Shown here in pieces: positions 8,206 to 19,212 of a DNA stretch of 64,000 bases (within the stretch, counting starts at the first letter, position 1; each line of letters starts with the position of its first letter). The notes under the pieces are model-generated. The model was not told the DNA's origin, searched no databases, and worked only from the letters and a program-made list of their open reading frames with translations. The position numbers and the translations under genes were made by a program. The stretch lies in NCBI GenBank assembly GCA_039619475.1, contig CM077115.1, positions 447,939,292 to 448,003,291 of the forward strand, written 5' to 3'. The stretch comes from Icerya purchasi. Its lineage: Eukaryota > Arthropoda > Insecta > Hemiptera > Monophlebidae.

Positions 8206-10914
8206 ATGACTTCTCTAATTCAATATCGCAGTAAACAAAATTGCAACAATTATATTAGTATCAAAAAATGGACTGACAATGTAAACAGCATACTAAATGT
8301 AAATAATTCACTACAAATTAATACGGAGCTTTTTCATGTGTTGCACTTAAACATAAGAACCCTGAGACGTAACTGGGATGAATTTATAACTTACATTCAC
8401 AGGTCATCTTTAAGTGTCATCATATTAACTGAAATTAATATAAGTAAGGATGAATTAAATCTATATAGTATAACTGGATTCACGAATATTGGACTACAAA
8501 GACCTATAGGGTTTAATGGAGGAATACTTGTGTTTATAAATAATAAGTTTAAATATCACGTTCGGGAGGTTAATAATAGACCAAGTATGGACCTGGTGAT
8601 GACAGATATAGAGATTTGCAAAAACAACCCTTTACGCTTAATTGCTATGTACAGATCACCGAGTAAAAACGTAGGCGAATTTATAAACGAAACCGCTTCA
8701 CTCTTAAAAAAATTAAGCAATAAAGATAATTTCCTGATTTGTGGTGATTTTAATATTGATTTATCTATTCGTAATGTACAGGCTGAGAATTTTTTAAACG
8801 TAATTTATGGGTCAGGAGGAATACAGTTAATAAATGGAATAACGAGAGAAGAAGAACGGATTGATAGAAGTACTCAGTCATGTATAGACAACATATTTAT
8901 TAAGTATAATACAAATGATATTACTTCGGGAATTATTAACTCGAAAATATCGGATCATTATATCATTTGTTGTGCATTTAGGATCTCAAACCGGAGTTTT
9001 CAATCTATTAGTAACCCTTTGAAATATGTTTTCGATGAAAAGAGATTGCATAATAAGATAATTAATCATAACTGGAATGAGGTAAGGTGCGCTACAACGT
9101 CAGGAAATATATATGATAATATACATTCAGTTTTTAAAGGCCTTTACAAAGAATGCAAAATAGAAGTACCGCAGAGTAAAAAGGTGACTAAATACTGTCC
9201 TAAAAATGAATGGATGAGTCAAAAAATAATCAATTTTATGAAAATCAGAGATCAGTACTTTAAACTTAGTAAAGGGAACAGAACCAATATTCGATATAAA
9301 AATTTATTTAGAAAATATCGAAATATGGTTACAACTGAAATAAGGAATGCGAAACAGAATTATTATCGGAGTCAAATAGTTAAAGCAAACAATGATTGTA
9401 AAAAAGTATGGAATGTAATTAACAATATTGTTAATAAAAACAATAAAACATCAATCGATGATTTCATCGTTAAACATTTTGGGAATACTGCATCAGTTGC
9501 TGAACAATTTAGTGATTATTTTAGAGGTATTGTTAGACCAATATATAAAAAAGGAATGAAGAATCAGTATGAAAACTACCGTCCAATAACAATAACATCT
9601 GTGATAACTAAAATTTTAGAACACTACATTGATAAACACTTAAGAAATTATCTGGAAAAAAACAATCTACTCTACGAAAACCAACACGGTTTTAGAAGAA
9701 AAAGATCCACGATAACATTATTGAGAACAATTGTAAATAGGATAAATATGGGATTGTCGATGGGGAACCAATTTTTAATTTCATTTATTAACCTATCCAA
9801 AGCGTTTGATTTAGTTGATCATGAATTACTGATCAAGGATTTAGAAAATCTAGGCATTAAAAACAATCAACTTGAGTGGTTTAAGAATTATATAACAAAT
9901 AGGAAAAGTATGGTCAAAATTGCAGGGAATATAAGTAATGAAAAAAATATTCATTATGGAGTAGGTCAGGGTACCATATTGGCCCCGATTCTTTTTCTTA
10001 TTTATACCAACTCGTTACACAAACATATTAAAAATGCAAAGGTATATGTTTTTGCTGATGATATTGATTTGTTAATCGAGCACAACAATTTTGAGATGGC
10101 GGAAAAATTACTACAAGATGATGTAGATAATTTTAGTAAATGGGCACATGATAGAAAATTATGTATAAACATAAATAAATCAAAAGTATTACACATTCGG
10201 AATAGTTCTAAATATAAAATACGCGATCCGCGAATTATCCTCCACAGTAACAATTGCATTCATGAGCTTCATGTAAATATCAACTCCCATTTATGTCCTT
10301 GTACACCGTTAGAAAACGTAAATGACTTTAAATATTTAGGTATATATATAGATAAATCCCTGAATTGGAAAAAGCACATTTTAAGTTTAAACTCAAAAAT
10401 AAGACAGACAATTCCAGCTTTATATAAAATAAAGCAGGTACTATCATATCAAACACTACGTATATACTATAACTCAATTATAATGTCTAGAATTTTATAT
10501 GGAATCCAAATATGGGGCGAGGCTAAGAAAACTGAAATAAATAAAATAAGTAAAATACAGAAGAGGTGTTTGAAACTCATACTTCCTCATTGGAAGCAAA
10601 ACGTCCCTGGATCAACATGGTGGAAGGAAAACAATGAAATGTCCCCCAAGATGTACTATTACTATTACAGACTACTAGAATTTAACGTCAATAATATAAA
10701 ATTACCATCTAGGCAAAAAACTAGATTGACAAGAAACCAAAGTAATACATACTACATCTATCCTCGTGGGGTAAATTTGCGAATTGATAATACGGATAAT
10801 TCGGTTTTAATTAAATTAATAAGTACAATCCCGAATCATATATTAGAGGAAAAAAGAATTGGTGTGTGGAAAAAGGAGGTGGAAAATTGGTTAAAGGAAT
10901 GGTGCAAAGATTAA
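8206..10914 (+). pseudogene. LINE ORF2: endonuclease + reverse transcriptase, internally deleted
   Basis: The frame opens at 8188 with a non-ATG codon; the first ATG is at 8206. The amino third is an AP-like endonuclease (LHLNIRTL, TEIN, ICGDFNID, SDHY) that would nick target DNA. The RT follows: YRPITITSVITKILE, HGFRRKRST, motif A, GVGQGTILAPILF, and the FADD catalytic pair (residues 622-625 counted from 8188). Two defects are visible. Around 9530-9545 the text jumps from FSDYFRG to RPIYKKG, losing the RT finger region without breaking the frame. Motif A reads FINLSKAFD with Asn at 9790-9792, where active enzymes have the first catalytic Asp. The protein ends with a WKKEVENWLKEW-type tail and has no RNase H. 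Length 908 residues, shorter than usual for the group. Confidence 0.85.
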
Positions 10915-11209
10915 ACAACAAGCTACGTTCTGAATCTCTCTACCTTTTAATGCTCCTTTCTTTTTACGTTTTTGTTTTTGACTTCCTAGTGTCTTTACCG
11001 GACATTAAGTCGTAAAGAAGATTATGTTTCCTATTTTAAATATTGAGCTGTCGGCATGTAATAATGTACAGATACGTATTACGGGGCGTGTTACGTAGTT
11101 GCATGCGTATATATATTTATACTTAATCTTAACGCTAGAGTACTAATATTATGATTATAGAATAAGTTAAGATAAATTATAATTTTTATATTGTATATAT
11201 TTTTTTTTG

Positions 11210-11285
11210 AATAAACGTTAATAAGAGTGTCGGGCACTCACACAACGGGCATATTTGCCCTGTGAGACCCACAACTTATTTCAAA

Positions 11286-11316
<31 letters not shown>
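11210..11316 (+). terminator. LINE 3' end: AATAAA signal, GGGCA/TGCCC hairpin, poly(A) tail
   Basis: AATAAA lies at 11210-11215. GGGCATATTTGCCC just downstream (near 11247-11260) can form a small stem-loop, and an uninterrupted A run occupies 11287-11316. This is the expected end of a LINE transcript. The hairpin may help ORF2 recognise its own RNA (inference). Confidence 0.7.
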
Positions 11317-11317
<1 letters not shown>

Positions 11318-11339
11318 ATGAAAAGAAATAATATAACAA

Positions 11340-12060
11340 GGCTATGTTTCCTGTGCACAGAAATCTCTGCGGAAAATCCCTTTTTCTTGGGTGTTTAATT
11401 AGCCTCAAGAAAGTAAGATGTAAGGACCAATACGGTTTTCACGAGGACGTGAGACTATTCAAAATTATGTCTGGCTGATATTGCGAAAAAGAGTGATTAG
11501 TAGGTTGGCGACAACGCACTACTGATCTAACGGGGAAACATCAACTCGTTCATTTCCAGGAATCCCAACATAACTAGACAACCAAAAAAGTGCAATGGGA
11601 CATTCCCCCTTAACAAACTTAAACACTATCGCTGAGTTTAGATCGCTAAAGGATGTTTGGTGAGATGATCAGAAGTTATTGATAAAGCTGTAGGTGAATC
11701 AGTTACCATAAAGGCTTTCTGAGATTGGGGCTGTAGAGAAAAAAAAGTATTGCAAAACGAAGAATACTTCATAGATTCTAGCGTTCAATAGAGAACGGCT
11801 ATTATTGAGTAGTACAGCTTCTGTTGCGTTACCAGCCTAAAAGGAATAGGAAGACAATCCAGCTTCTGGAATTACTTCGGCTGCGTCTGTGCGGAAAATA
11901 AAATGATCGGAGTAGTTTTGAAGTATTACCGCCGTTAATTGGGCAATATTCGGATGTAGAGGTTTATTGTACTTCGCCGAGGGATAAGGTACCTTTGTGA
12001 AATTGGGTCAATTTGCTTTATGCTAACTGAACAACTGCTGGGAACGAATTTTAGTCTAAC
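11340..12060 (-). pseudogene. Decayed LINE RNase H fragment
   Basis: The minus strand still reads FWLSSYVGIPGNERVD (near 11560-11610), the RNase H carboxyl motif, preceded by a segment near 11880-11960 (FRTDAAEVIPEAG) that matches the first RNase H motif (usually FTDAS). Numerous stops and frameshifts break it. It is the end of an RNase H-bearing LINE polymerase of uncertain clade. No poly(A) tail or target-site duplication was identified. Confidence 0.5.
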
Positions 12061-12274
12061 AGCTGTACATTTATGTGATATTCCTTTGATTCGCGTATCT
12101 CCAGAAAATTGTTACCTCCTCTTGTCACTGGTTAAGATCTAGATATTCAGAGAAACATTTGCTATAATAAAAAGTAAATATTTCTTAATGGAAAACGTTA
12201 GGAATATTCGGCAACTGTGTAACATACGAAATAAAAGAAACGTAATATTGCTTGTGAATAGGTAACTTTAATTT

Positions 12275-12353
12275 TTTTTTTTTTTTTAAGATCCCCCCTT
12301 TGGGCACGTCAGCTAAGGACCTACACCCAGAAACAACAAAAAAGAAAAGAGCC
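12275..12353 (-). mobile_element. 79-bp extremely truncated I-type LINE insertion with 13-bp TSD
   Basis: The direct repeat GTAACTTTAATTT lies at 12262-12274 and 12354-12366. Between them are a T run (the poly(A) tail on the minus strand) and about 65 bases whose sequence (CCCCCCTTT, GGGCACGTCAGC, CACCCAGAAAC) matches the 3' end of the I-type copy at 62147-62220. This is a severe 5' truncation of that subfamily. Confidence 0.9.
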
Positions 12354-12472
12354 GTAACTTTAATTTCTCGAACACATGTTACCTAACGAAACACGATAAA
12401 CAACTACGGTAATTTTACATAAAAACCATTCAAACTACTAAATTTATGTTTCGGAAATCTAACGGAACTTAC

Positions 12473-12663
12473 TTTCTGTCAGATAATTTCCCCTTTTCCA
12501 TTTCTAAAGCTGCATATATCTCCTTTGTACGAGGTTCAATCAAATATTCCATCTTCATCAACAGTGCCAAGATAATATCAGGAAATAAGAGGACATTTCC
12601 TTGCGGCAATGCCTGAATCTCCACTTGATGTATACGAGTACGGAAAGATTGAAATTTCGCATT
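12473..12663 (-). CDS. Candidate internal exon of the host secreted-protein gene
   Basis: On the minus strand the acceptor CATCAAATTTTAG ends at 12664 and the donor GTAAGT begins at 12472. The 191-nt exon is open in one frame only: 63 codons starting NAKFQSFRTR, with two bases (AA) left over. It enters in phase 0, matching the exit of the signal-peptide exon at 24826-24897, and exits in phase 2, matching the exon at 5545-5673. The peptide has a hydrophobic helix (NVLLFPDIILALLMKMEYL) followed by a charged helix-like stretch (TKEIYAALEMEKGKLSDR). It resembles no transposon product. No homologous family is recognised, so function is unknown. Confidence 0.6.
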
Positions 12664-12741
12664 CTAAAATTTGATGCAATAGTAAGTAGTGATAATAAAA
12701 GAATTATACTATGAACTGATTAATTTAATTTTTGACATTTT

Positions 12742-13080
12742 CATGTCTTTGCTTTGGCACATGAACTTGAAAAGCGTTACGAAATGGAAACGTCACGAAA
12801 TGGACCGTCACGGAAAAGCGTTACGGAAATTTCATGTCTTTACTTGGATACGACTGATTACTAATATTATGTCTGTGTCTCTACTTGGGCACATAAACTC
12901 GAAAAGCGTTACAAAATTGAGCGTCGCGAAATTGAGTGTTACGAAATAGAATAGCGCTCCATAAATATCGAATCCGAATTGACACAATTTACTTGGGCAC
13001 ATAAACTCGAAAAGCGTTACGAAATGGAGCGTCACGAAATAGAATGGCGCGCCATAAATATCGAATCCAAATTGATGCAT
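12742..13080. repeat. Three diverged units of a ~110-bp complex repeat
   Basis: Units start near 12742, 12872 and 12988. Each contains GGCACATAAACTCGAAAAGCG (or close variants) followed by a sub-repeat built on GCGTYACGAAATNGA. Units two and three share a tail with CCATAAATATCGAATCC. Unit one instead shares its tail (ACTTGGATACGACTGATTAC) with the copy at 13711-13821. The family is unidentified; it has satellite-like inner structure. Confidence 0.7.
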
Positions 13081-13164
13081 TGTGTCTACGAGGTTCACGC
13101 AGAAAGTACGGTTCCAAAACCCGTCGCGTTGGCGTAGTAACGAACGAAAATTAAATTTAAAACT

Positions 13165-13585
13165 TACGTTTTATTGCTTGAACATTTTACAAAGTTTCTG
13201 ATATAAGAACCAACAACTTTTCAACACTTGCCCTATAACATTTTCCGTCTGCTCCAGTGACTCGATATTTTTAAGCAATTCATCATCCGCCGGATATGTA
13301 TATATATATATATATATATTTTTTTGTTTTAATTGAGAAGATAAAGCGTTATCACTTGGACAAGGTCCGAACTGTAGTCAATTGACAACTCAGCGGTAAG
13401 TTCTTGGGTAATGTTCGCCGTGAATGGCCGTGCATTGTCATACAACATTTTTATCTCTCTCCTTAAATTGATGAATGTTTCCAGTAGTTTAGACCGTTAA
13501 TGGTCTGTCCACGCTCCATGAATTCCACTAAAATAATGTGATCTCTTTGTTGTCTCAAAACATTTTTTTTTTTTTTTTTTTCAAC
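13165..13585 (-). pseudogene. Mariner transposase carboxyl-half relic
   Basis: The minus strand encodes HIILVEFMERGQTINGLNY, then MLYDNARPFTANITQEL (the second catalytic Asp region, usually HDNARPH), then YSSDL. After a frameshift, PSDNALSSQLKQ corresponds to the usual PSDYHLF motif. A (TA)n tract at about 13296-13319 has expanded inside the coding region. The frame resumes as ADDELLKNIESL to KLCKMFKQ and ends at TAA near 13172. It lies between the repeat units at 12742-13080 and 13711-13821. No terminal repeats were found. It is not functional. Confidence 0.7.
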
Positions 13586-13710
13586 ATTGGACGGATTTTC
13601 TATAAGATTAAACTAATAACGGCGCAATAACTAAACTAGTCTCGTTTTAAAGGAAAAGCTATTAGATTTAATAATTTTTTGTTGCACAGTGGGAGAGAAT
13701 AACTTTTTTT

Positions 13711-13821
13711 CATGTCTTTATTTTGGCACATAAACTCGAAAAGCGTCACGAAATGGAGCGTCACAGAAAAGCGTTACGAAAATTTCATGTATTTACTTAG
13801 ATACGACTGATTACTAATAAG
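13711..13821. repeat. Fourth copy of the ~110-bp complex repeat
   Basis: It matches the first unit (near 12742-12870) closely, including CATGTCTTT, the GCGTCACGAAATGGAGCGTCAC core and the TACGACTGATTACTAATA tail. The mariner relic lies between this copy and the other three. Confidence 0.75.
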
Positions 13822-13863
13822 AAAGCATTGAATATCGATTTCCCGCATACGCGAGTATGGATT

Positions 13864-14505
13864 TTTTTTTTTTTTTTTTTTTAATTGGGCTCGTCAACCG
13901 AGGACCTTCACCCAGAAACAATTAAGGGAAAACGAAAGTTATACAGTGAGGCGATCAGCTATCGCTAATAAGAAGGAAACAATGGAGGGGATAATAAGTG
14001 TAGAAGGAAAAGACAGGATATAACGAGCACAAAAAGGAGCAGGAAGCCCCAGCCCAAGCAAGTGGGAATATAGAGCCGAGCGCTCCACCGAAAGAGCAGA
14101 GCACTCAAAGAACACGTGATCGGTGTCACAAACAACCGCATCGTTTGAATGGAGAGGACAACATGGGGAAGAGGTCAACGAGAGGCGAAAGCGTGAGGAA
14201 GGTAGCAAGGAATGGTTTAAGCGCAAACGCACAATGGAGACAACAACAGAGCGAGGAAGTGAAGGAAACAGAAGGAACCAAGGATTTGAAGGAAGATTAG
14301 GCTGAACTGACAGATAAAAGGAGCGACAATTAGAAAAGGAGGAAGGGTACATATTCGACCAAAATCTGAGATGGAAATGTTTACACAAAGGCAAGAGATT
14401 AGAGGATGGGATTTTTTTGAAGAAGAATGTAGAAGAAGAAGCAGCAACCCGAGCCAAAGAATCAGCCTTCTCATTACCTGAGATGCCAGAATGACCAGGA
14501 ACCCA
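13864..14505 (-). mobile_element. 5'-truncated I-type LINE (RNase H end) with 11-bp TSD
   Basis: GAGTATGGATT flanks the insertion at 13853-13863 and 14506-14516. A T run at the left is the poly(A) tail. The minus-strand frame at 13939-14457 encodes the polymerase carboxyl end: LHLRFWSNMYPSSFSN, IVRLRLNHSLLPSSRFR and the finger CCPLHSNDAVVCDTDHVFFEC. This corresponds to the last part of the ORF2 at 44542-48285, and the frame is still open. It stops at the RNase H end, where reverse transcription terminated early. Confidence 0.9.
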
Positions 14506-14511
14506 GAGTAT

Positions 14512-14579
14512 GGATTCAACAGAAGTAGGGATTCAACAGAAGTAGGGATTCAACAGAAGTAGGGATTCAACAGAAGTAG
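14512..14579. repeat. Four perfect 17-bp tandem repeats
   Basis: GGATTCAACAGAAGTAG is repeated four times without error. The first unit overlaps the target-site duplication of the neighbouring LINE insertion, so that element integrated at the array edge. Confidence 0.95.
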
Positions 14580-14782
14580 GTTAAAGTGTTACCTATAACG
14601 ACTTGTAAAGACCTGTGAAGATCGTACGTGTGTATATTTTTCAAAAGTCATTTCCTCAGTATTACTAACTCTTAACGACAATGATGTAAATAAGGGGAAC
14701 CTTGTACTAGCGGTAGTTAGTTGTTAAATGGATATATTTTTGCGCATACGTTGCGATATAATATGTACAAGGCATTTACAGG

Positions 14783-15410
14783 TTACACGGCGACATTATC
14801 ATGTCGACGGAGGCCGTGAAGCGAACAACATTCTAATGTCGGTGGATGCCTGAATGGCTGTACAAAGCCCATTTTTAAGGGAAAACATGAAAATGTCTCA
14901 CTGTGTTGCGGACTTGTACGCAAGCTGATTTCAAAGGTTCTGGAACAAGTAGATAGTTTTTTCTGTATATATTTGACACGGGGAATAAATGTAAGTTTGT
15001 CACCAATTAAGATACCTAAATATTTCAATTGTTTTGTATAAGAAATCGATTCATTAGTTATGAGAGCAAGCCTTTTAATCTTATCTACTATTCCCTGCTC
15101 GCCAAACAAAATAAATTGACATTTGGGAACAGAAAAATAGAGATCAAGATCATTAATGACGTTTCTTAGGTAGTTGTAAAAAACACCTGAATAATTATCA
15201 AATCATAATGCTTATGAACAGGAAATTGAATACACAAATCGTCGGCATAAGAGATTATTTCATAACGTAGATTAATTAATGAGCTGAACTCATCCATCGT
15301 ATGATGCACATGGGAATATAATGTATTCCAGAGTGTGGGTCCAAGAACAGAACCCTGTGAGACACCATACTCCAGTTTCCTGCAGTTTACAGAGTCCCCC
15401 ATGCACAGGG
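14783..15410 (-). pseudogene. R1-like LINE reverse transcriptase fragment
   Basis: The minus strand carries YGVSQGSVLGPTLWN near 15320-15370 and the catalytic ISYADDL near 15240, then KQLKYLGILIGDKLTF near 15000-15050. These are RT motifs B, C and the thumb-start block. A frameshift near 15160-15180 and a decayed end toward 14783 make it a pseudogene. The GPTLWN wording fits R1-type rather than Jockey elements. The site-specific context of R1 (28S rRNA) is absent. Confidence 0.7.
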
Positions 15411-15459
15411 CAGTAGTTTTTACAACACGTTTAGTAATAAAGTATGTACAATTTTTTTA

Positions 15460-16250
15460 AATGTACAAACGTACTTGGTAATTACCATTCAGGTTATATT
15501 AAATTGTATAATCAAAACAGCATTTGTACTGACGTACATACAAAATATGTAAACACGGTTACTTGAAATTCCGAAACCATACACGTTTCTTTTAGTATTT
15601 CAATTTCTAATTACTCAAAATGTTTTCCTCCACATATATGCAGATTTCTATCGGCTGTCGCATTACCGCGGTAAAAGGGGTATACTTTTTTCCCATATTA
15701 ATGCTGTTTAAAAGTTTAAAGTGAACGAAGCATATTAGATTTTTCGAATATTTCCATTTTTAAATTTAATTGCAAGTTTTCAGATAAATGCGACATATAT
15801 TCCTTGCCTTCCTATTGTAACGGTACTTATCGTTTGCTAGTTAATAATTTTAAGAGTACCCAGGGATGCCACCGCGGATTTTCTTCCACGGAATAAAAAA
15901 ATTTATTTTTTAATTTATTATTATTTACATAAATGAATCTCTCGACGAGATTTTGAAATATTCGATTAATGGGAATTACTCACATTAATCTTTCTTAATC
16001 GGTCGACCGCTATAAAAACAATGATTAATTATGATATACGTATGTGTACAACGAACAAACAACAATTAAAAATATAAATATCAATTGGTACGCATCAATG
16101 TTTGTCGGCGGCGACAGAGGAACACGCTGATGAAAGATCCCGGATGAATGAGCTGGCGATGAGTTCTTTGTGAATTGACCGGACGCGAATTTCGGATGAA
16201 TGTTAAACGAATTTATGAATATTTACGGAATTCACTTTCACGACGGGACT
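15460..16250. other. AT-rich DNA without recognisable genes
   Basis: I saw no open frame of note, splice-site pairs or repeats. It separates the R1-like fragment from the poly(A) tail of the Jockey element. Confidence 0.4.
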
Positions 16251-16429
16251 TTTAATATTTTTTTTTTTTTTTTTTTTTTTTTTATATATATATCTTGCTA
16301 TTTTACACCTAGTCTTATCAACTATTTGGTAATCTATGGAATAAGTTAAAATGACATGAATAAGCAACCCAACCAGTGAAGGGTGCTAAAATTAACTTAT
16401 ATATGTGTATACAAAATGCATACACACAT

Positions 16430-16540
16430 ATTTTTGCATTCTCATGGACACATACATACCATCACACACGCACATACACCCACACACATCAGCACACGCA
16501 CATACACCCTCACACATTAGCACACACACATATTATTTAT
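16430..16540. repeat. CA-rich minisatellite-like tract in the Jockey 3' UTR
   Basis: Imperfect repeats of CACACAT, GCACACGCACATACACCC and similar form a CA-rich stretch between the ORF2 end and the poly(A) tail. Confidence 0.8.
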
Positions 16541-16551
16541 ACTTTTTTAAT

Positions 16552-19212
16552 TTATAAGAGATCTTGAGGTCGTTTCCTATTCAGCCTACGTCCCTCGCTT
16601 GGATTACTCAGCAGTTCTTTTGCTGTACTATTAGGATGTTCTTTCAATCTGGCAGCATATCGTCGGGCAGCAGTTTCTATTTCATTTTTTACAAATTGAA
16701 CTCCAAGATCTTCATGGATCGTGATGTTGGTTATGTACCATGGAGCAGAGATGATCGTGCGTAGTATCTTATTCTGTACTCTTTGCATAATTGAAATGTT
16801 GCTGTTTTTGGCACAGCCCCATAACTGACAGCCGTATTGCCAGACGGGTTTGAGAATTTACTTATAAAGAAGCAACTTGTTTTCAAGAGATACTATTGAT
16901 CTCTTACCCAACAGCCAGTACAGTTGCCGCAGCTTGATGTTCAACTCATTTCGCTTTGTTGTAATGTGCTTCCTCCAAGTCAAGCGTTTGTCGAGGTGAA
17001 TACCAAGATACTTTACATCTTCTTTCTGAGGGATCTCCACACCATTCATCATTATATTTCCGGATGAATCGATTCTTCGGTTAGTGAAAACTACTCGAGA
17101 TGATTTACCTTCATTAATCTTTATCTTCCATAATTTGCACCAAGATGTTACTTTATTGACTGCTGTCTGCAGGTTTTTACGCGCAACTTTTGGACATTTA
17201 TTTGAACACAAGATCGCTGTGTCATCAGCGAAAGTTGCTATATGAACGTGCGATGTAATAGGAATATCCGCTGTGTAGATCAGGTAGAGAAGCGGTCCAA
17301 GTACACTCCCCTGAGGAACTCCTGCTCGAACCGGATATATACTTGATTCGTCATCACCATATTTAATGTAGAAATATCTTTCGTTTAAATACGACCGGAA
17401 TAATTCAGCTAGTTGATAGGGAAAATGACGTCGAAGTTTTTGCAATAGACCATCGTGCCAAACTCGATCGAATGCTTGGCTTACATCTAAAAATACGGTA
17501 TCGCAAACCATTTTTCCATCCAGGGATTTTTCAATTTGATGAACAATCCGATGCACCTGCTCTATTGTACTATGTTTTGCTCGGAAGCCAAACTGGTGTT
17601 CAGGTATTATCTCTTTGCTTTCAACTATTGACATTATTCTTTTTAACAGTAATTTTTCGTATAATTTAGAAAGTACCGGCAAAATTGAAATTGGTCGATA
17701 CGATGATAGTTCCGTTGGAGGTTTTTGTGGTTTTTGAACTACAACAATTTGCGACAATTTTAGTTGTATTGGAAAATATGTTAATCGCAGCATTGCATTA
17801 AATATGTACGCTAGTAACACCAGTCCTTTTTTTTGGCAATTAATTTAAAACTTTTGCTGCTATTAAATCATAACCTGGTGCTTTGTTAGGGTTCATTGTC
17901 CGTATTATACTGTTAATTTCACCTGGTGAGGTCAATTTCATAGGTTTTGAGACATCTTGACAACAGGAATCAGAAATTAACGATGTATCAACAGGATGTG
18001 ACTTAAATATATTGGAAAAATATTCGCCGAACAGTTCCGCTTTTTCAACATCAGCACGAGCCCAGCTACGATCCGGTTTCCTTATAGGGCAAACAGATGG
18101 TTTTGGTCCTTTAAGGTTCCGGGCAGCTTTCCACAAAGAGAAATTATGTTGCGCTAGAGGTGATAAATTGATCAGTTGTTTATTGAGTGATTTATTCTTT
18201 AAATCCTGCAACAAACGTTTAACGAGTTTCGTCTGTTTGTTCAATGCAGTTTTATGCGCAGGGTTTCTGAATATTTGCCACTGCTTCCTTAATTTTCTAC
18301 GTAGATTTACCTCTGCTTTGATGTGTTGGGGATAATAAAGCACCGGTTGACATTTGTTAATTATTGTTGTAGCCTTCCAAGCCGACTGTTGAGTGACCTT
18401 AATGAAGTAATCCACTGCATTATCGATATCATCGGTAGTCTTAAGTGGTATTCTTAAATTGATATCATTTCCGAGATATTCTCTAAATAGTTCCCAGTTT
18501 GTAGATCTGTTGTATAATTTTGGTTTGGACACTTTTTTACTATCTGGTCACTAATAGACAGTATAACCGACGAGTGATCTGATAGTAACTCATTATCTGC
18601 TCTAACATCAGTGAATATTGTTGGAATACCTTTAATAATAAAAAAGTCCAGTAAATCTGGAACTTTATTCGGATCTGTAGGCCAATAAGTTGGCACTCCA
18701 GGAGAACAAACATCACTATGCGTTTCGTCGATGGCTGATTTGAGTTCTTTACCTCTTGGAACGGAAAGTCTTGAACCAAAGTAAATGTTTTTTGCGTTAT
18801 AATCACCGCCGATGATATACCTATCGCCCAGAGTTTTTAGAAAATGTATAAACATTTCTTTCCTTATATTATGGCGAGGTGGGCAGTAGACTGCTGAGAC
18901 AGTAGTCTTTTTGTTTGACTTCAGTTCAATTACAACGCTGGTTGCCTGTAAGTGATGTGATTCATATTTCCCTAGTACATAATGTTTTATGTTACTCTTT
19001 ATTATCACACCAGTGCCCCCATGCGCTGTGCCATCAGGATGATTTGTAAAGTATGAGTTGTAACCGGAGAAAGTAGTATATCTTGTATTTGCTAAATGAG
19101 TTTCAGAAATTAAAAGTATGTCAATATTTTCCTGAATTAAATATAATTGCATCTCAGCGATATGGTTTAGAATGCCATTGGCATTCCAGGTTACAATTTT
19201 AAAATTTTTCAT
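16552..19212 (-). pseudogene. Jockey ORF2: endonuclease + reverse transcriptase, frameshifted
   Basis: The endonuclease is in 18454-19212: VTWNANGI, ISETHLA, IIGGDYNAK and LLSDHSSV (all catalytic positions present). The frame then shifts in a T run at about 18533-18538 and continues at 17840-18532. A TAA and an A-run frameshift near 17830-17845 precede the RT at 16858-17820: SSYRPISILPVLSK, HQFGFRAKHST, VFLDVSQAFDRVW with both Asp, AGVPQGSVLGPLLY, TFADDTAI, VKYLGIHLDKRLTW. Another TAA near 16858 interrupts the tail ending RLNRKRPQDLL. Four simple lesions disable an otherwise conserved enzyme of about 880 residues. There is no RNase H, as usual for Jockey. Confidence 0.9.

Larger units (their letters stand above)
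5980..11316 (+). mobile_element. Nearly full-length non-LTR retrotransposon, CR1/Daphne-like
   Basis: The unit has an untranslated 5' stretch (about 5980-6474), ORF1 (6475-7272), a 903-nt middle region, ORF2 (8206-10914), a 3' UTR with AATAAA at 11210-11215, and a pure A tail at 11287-11316. ORF2 has endonuclease and RT but no RNase H, which with the coiled-coil ORF1 fits the CR1/Jockey-type groups. The clade (Daphne-like) is inferred. No convincing target-site duplication was found, so the 5' boundary is approximate. The long pure A tail and open ORF1 suggest fairly recent insertion, although ORF2 has an internal deletion. Confidence 0.85.

Noticed and set aside
13165..13300. Minus-strand open segment followed by a GTAAGT donor, looking like a host exon
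   Set aside because: The frame continues from a mariner YSSDL/PSD motif, so it is the tail of a transposase; an in-frame TAA precedes the donor.
16430..16540. CA-rich repeats as a CRISPR-like or regulatory array
   Set aside because: Irregular short units with no spacers; a simple microsatellite in a LINE 3' UTR.
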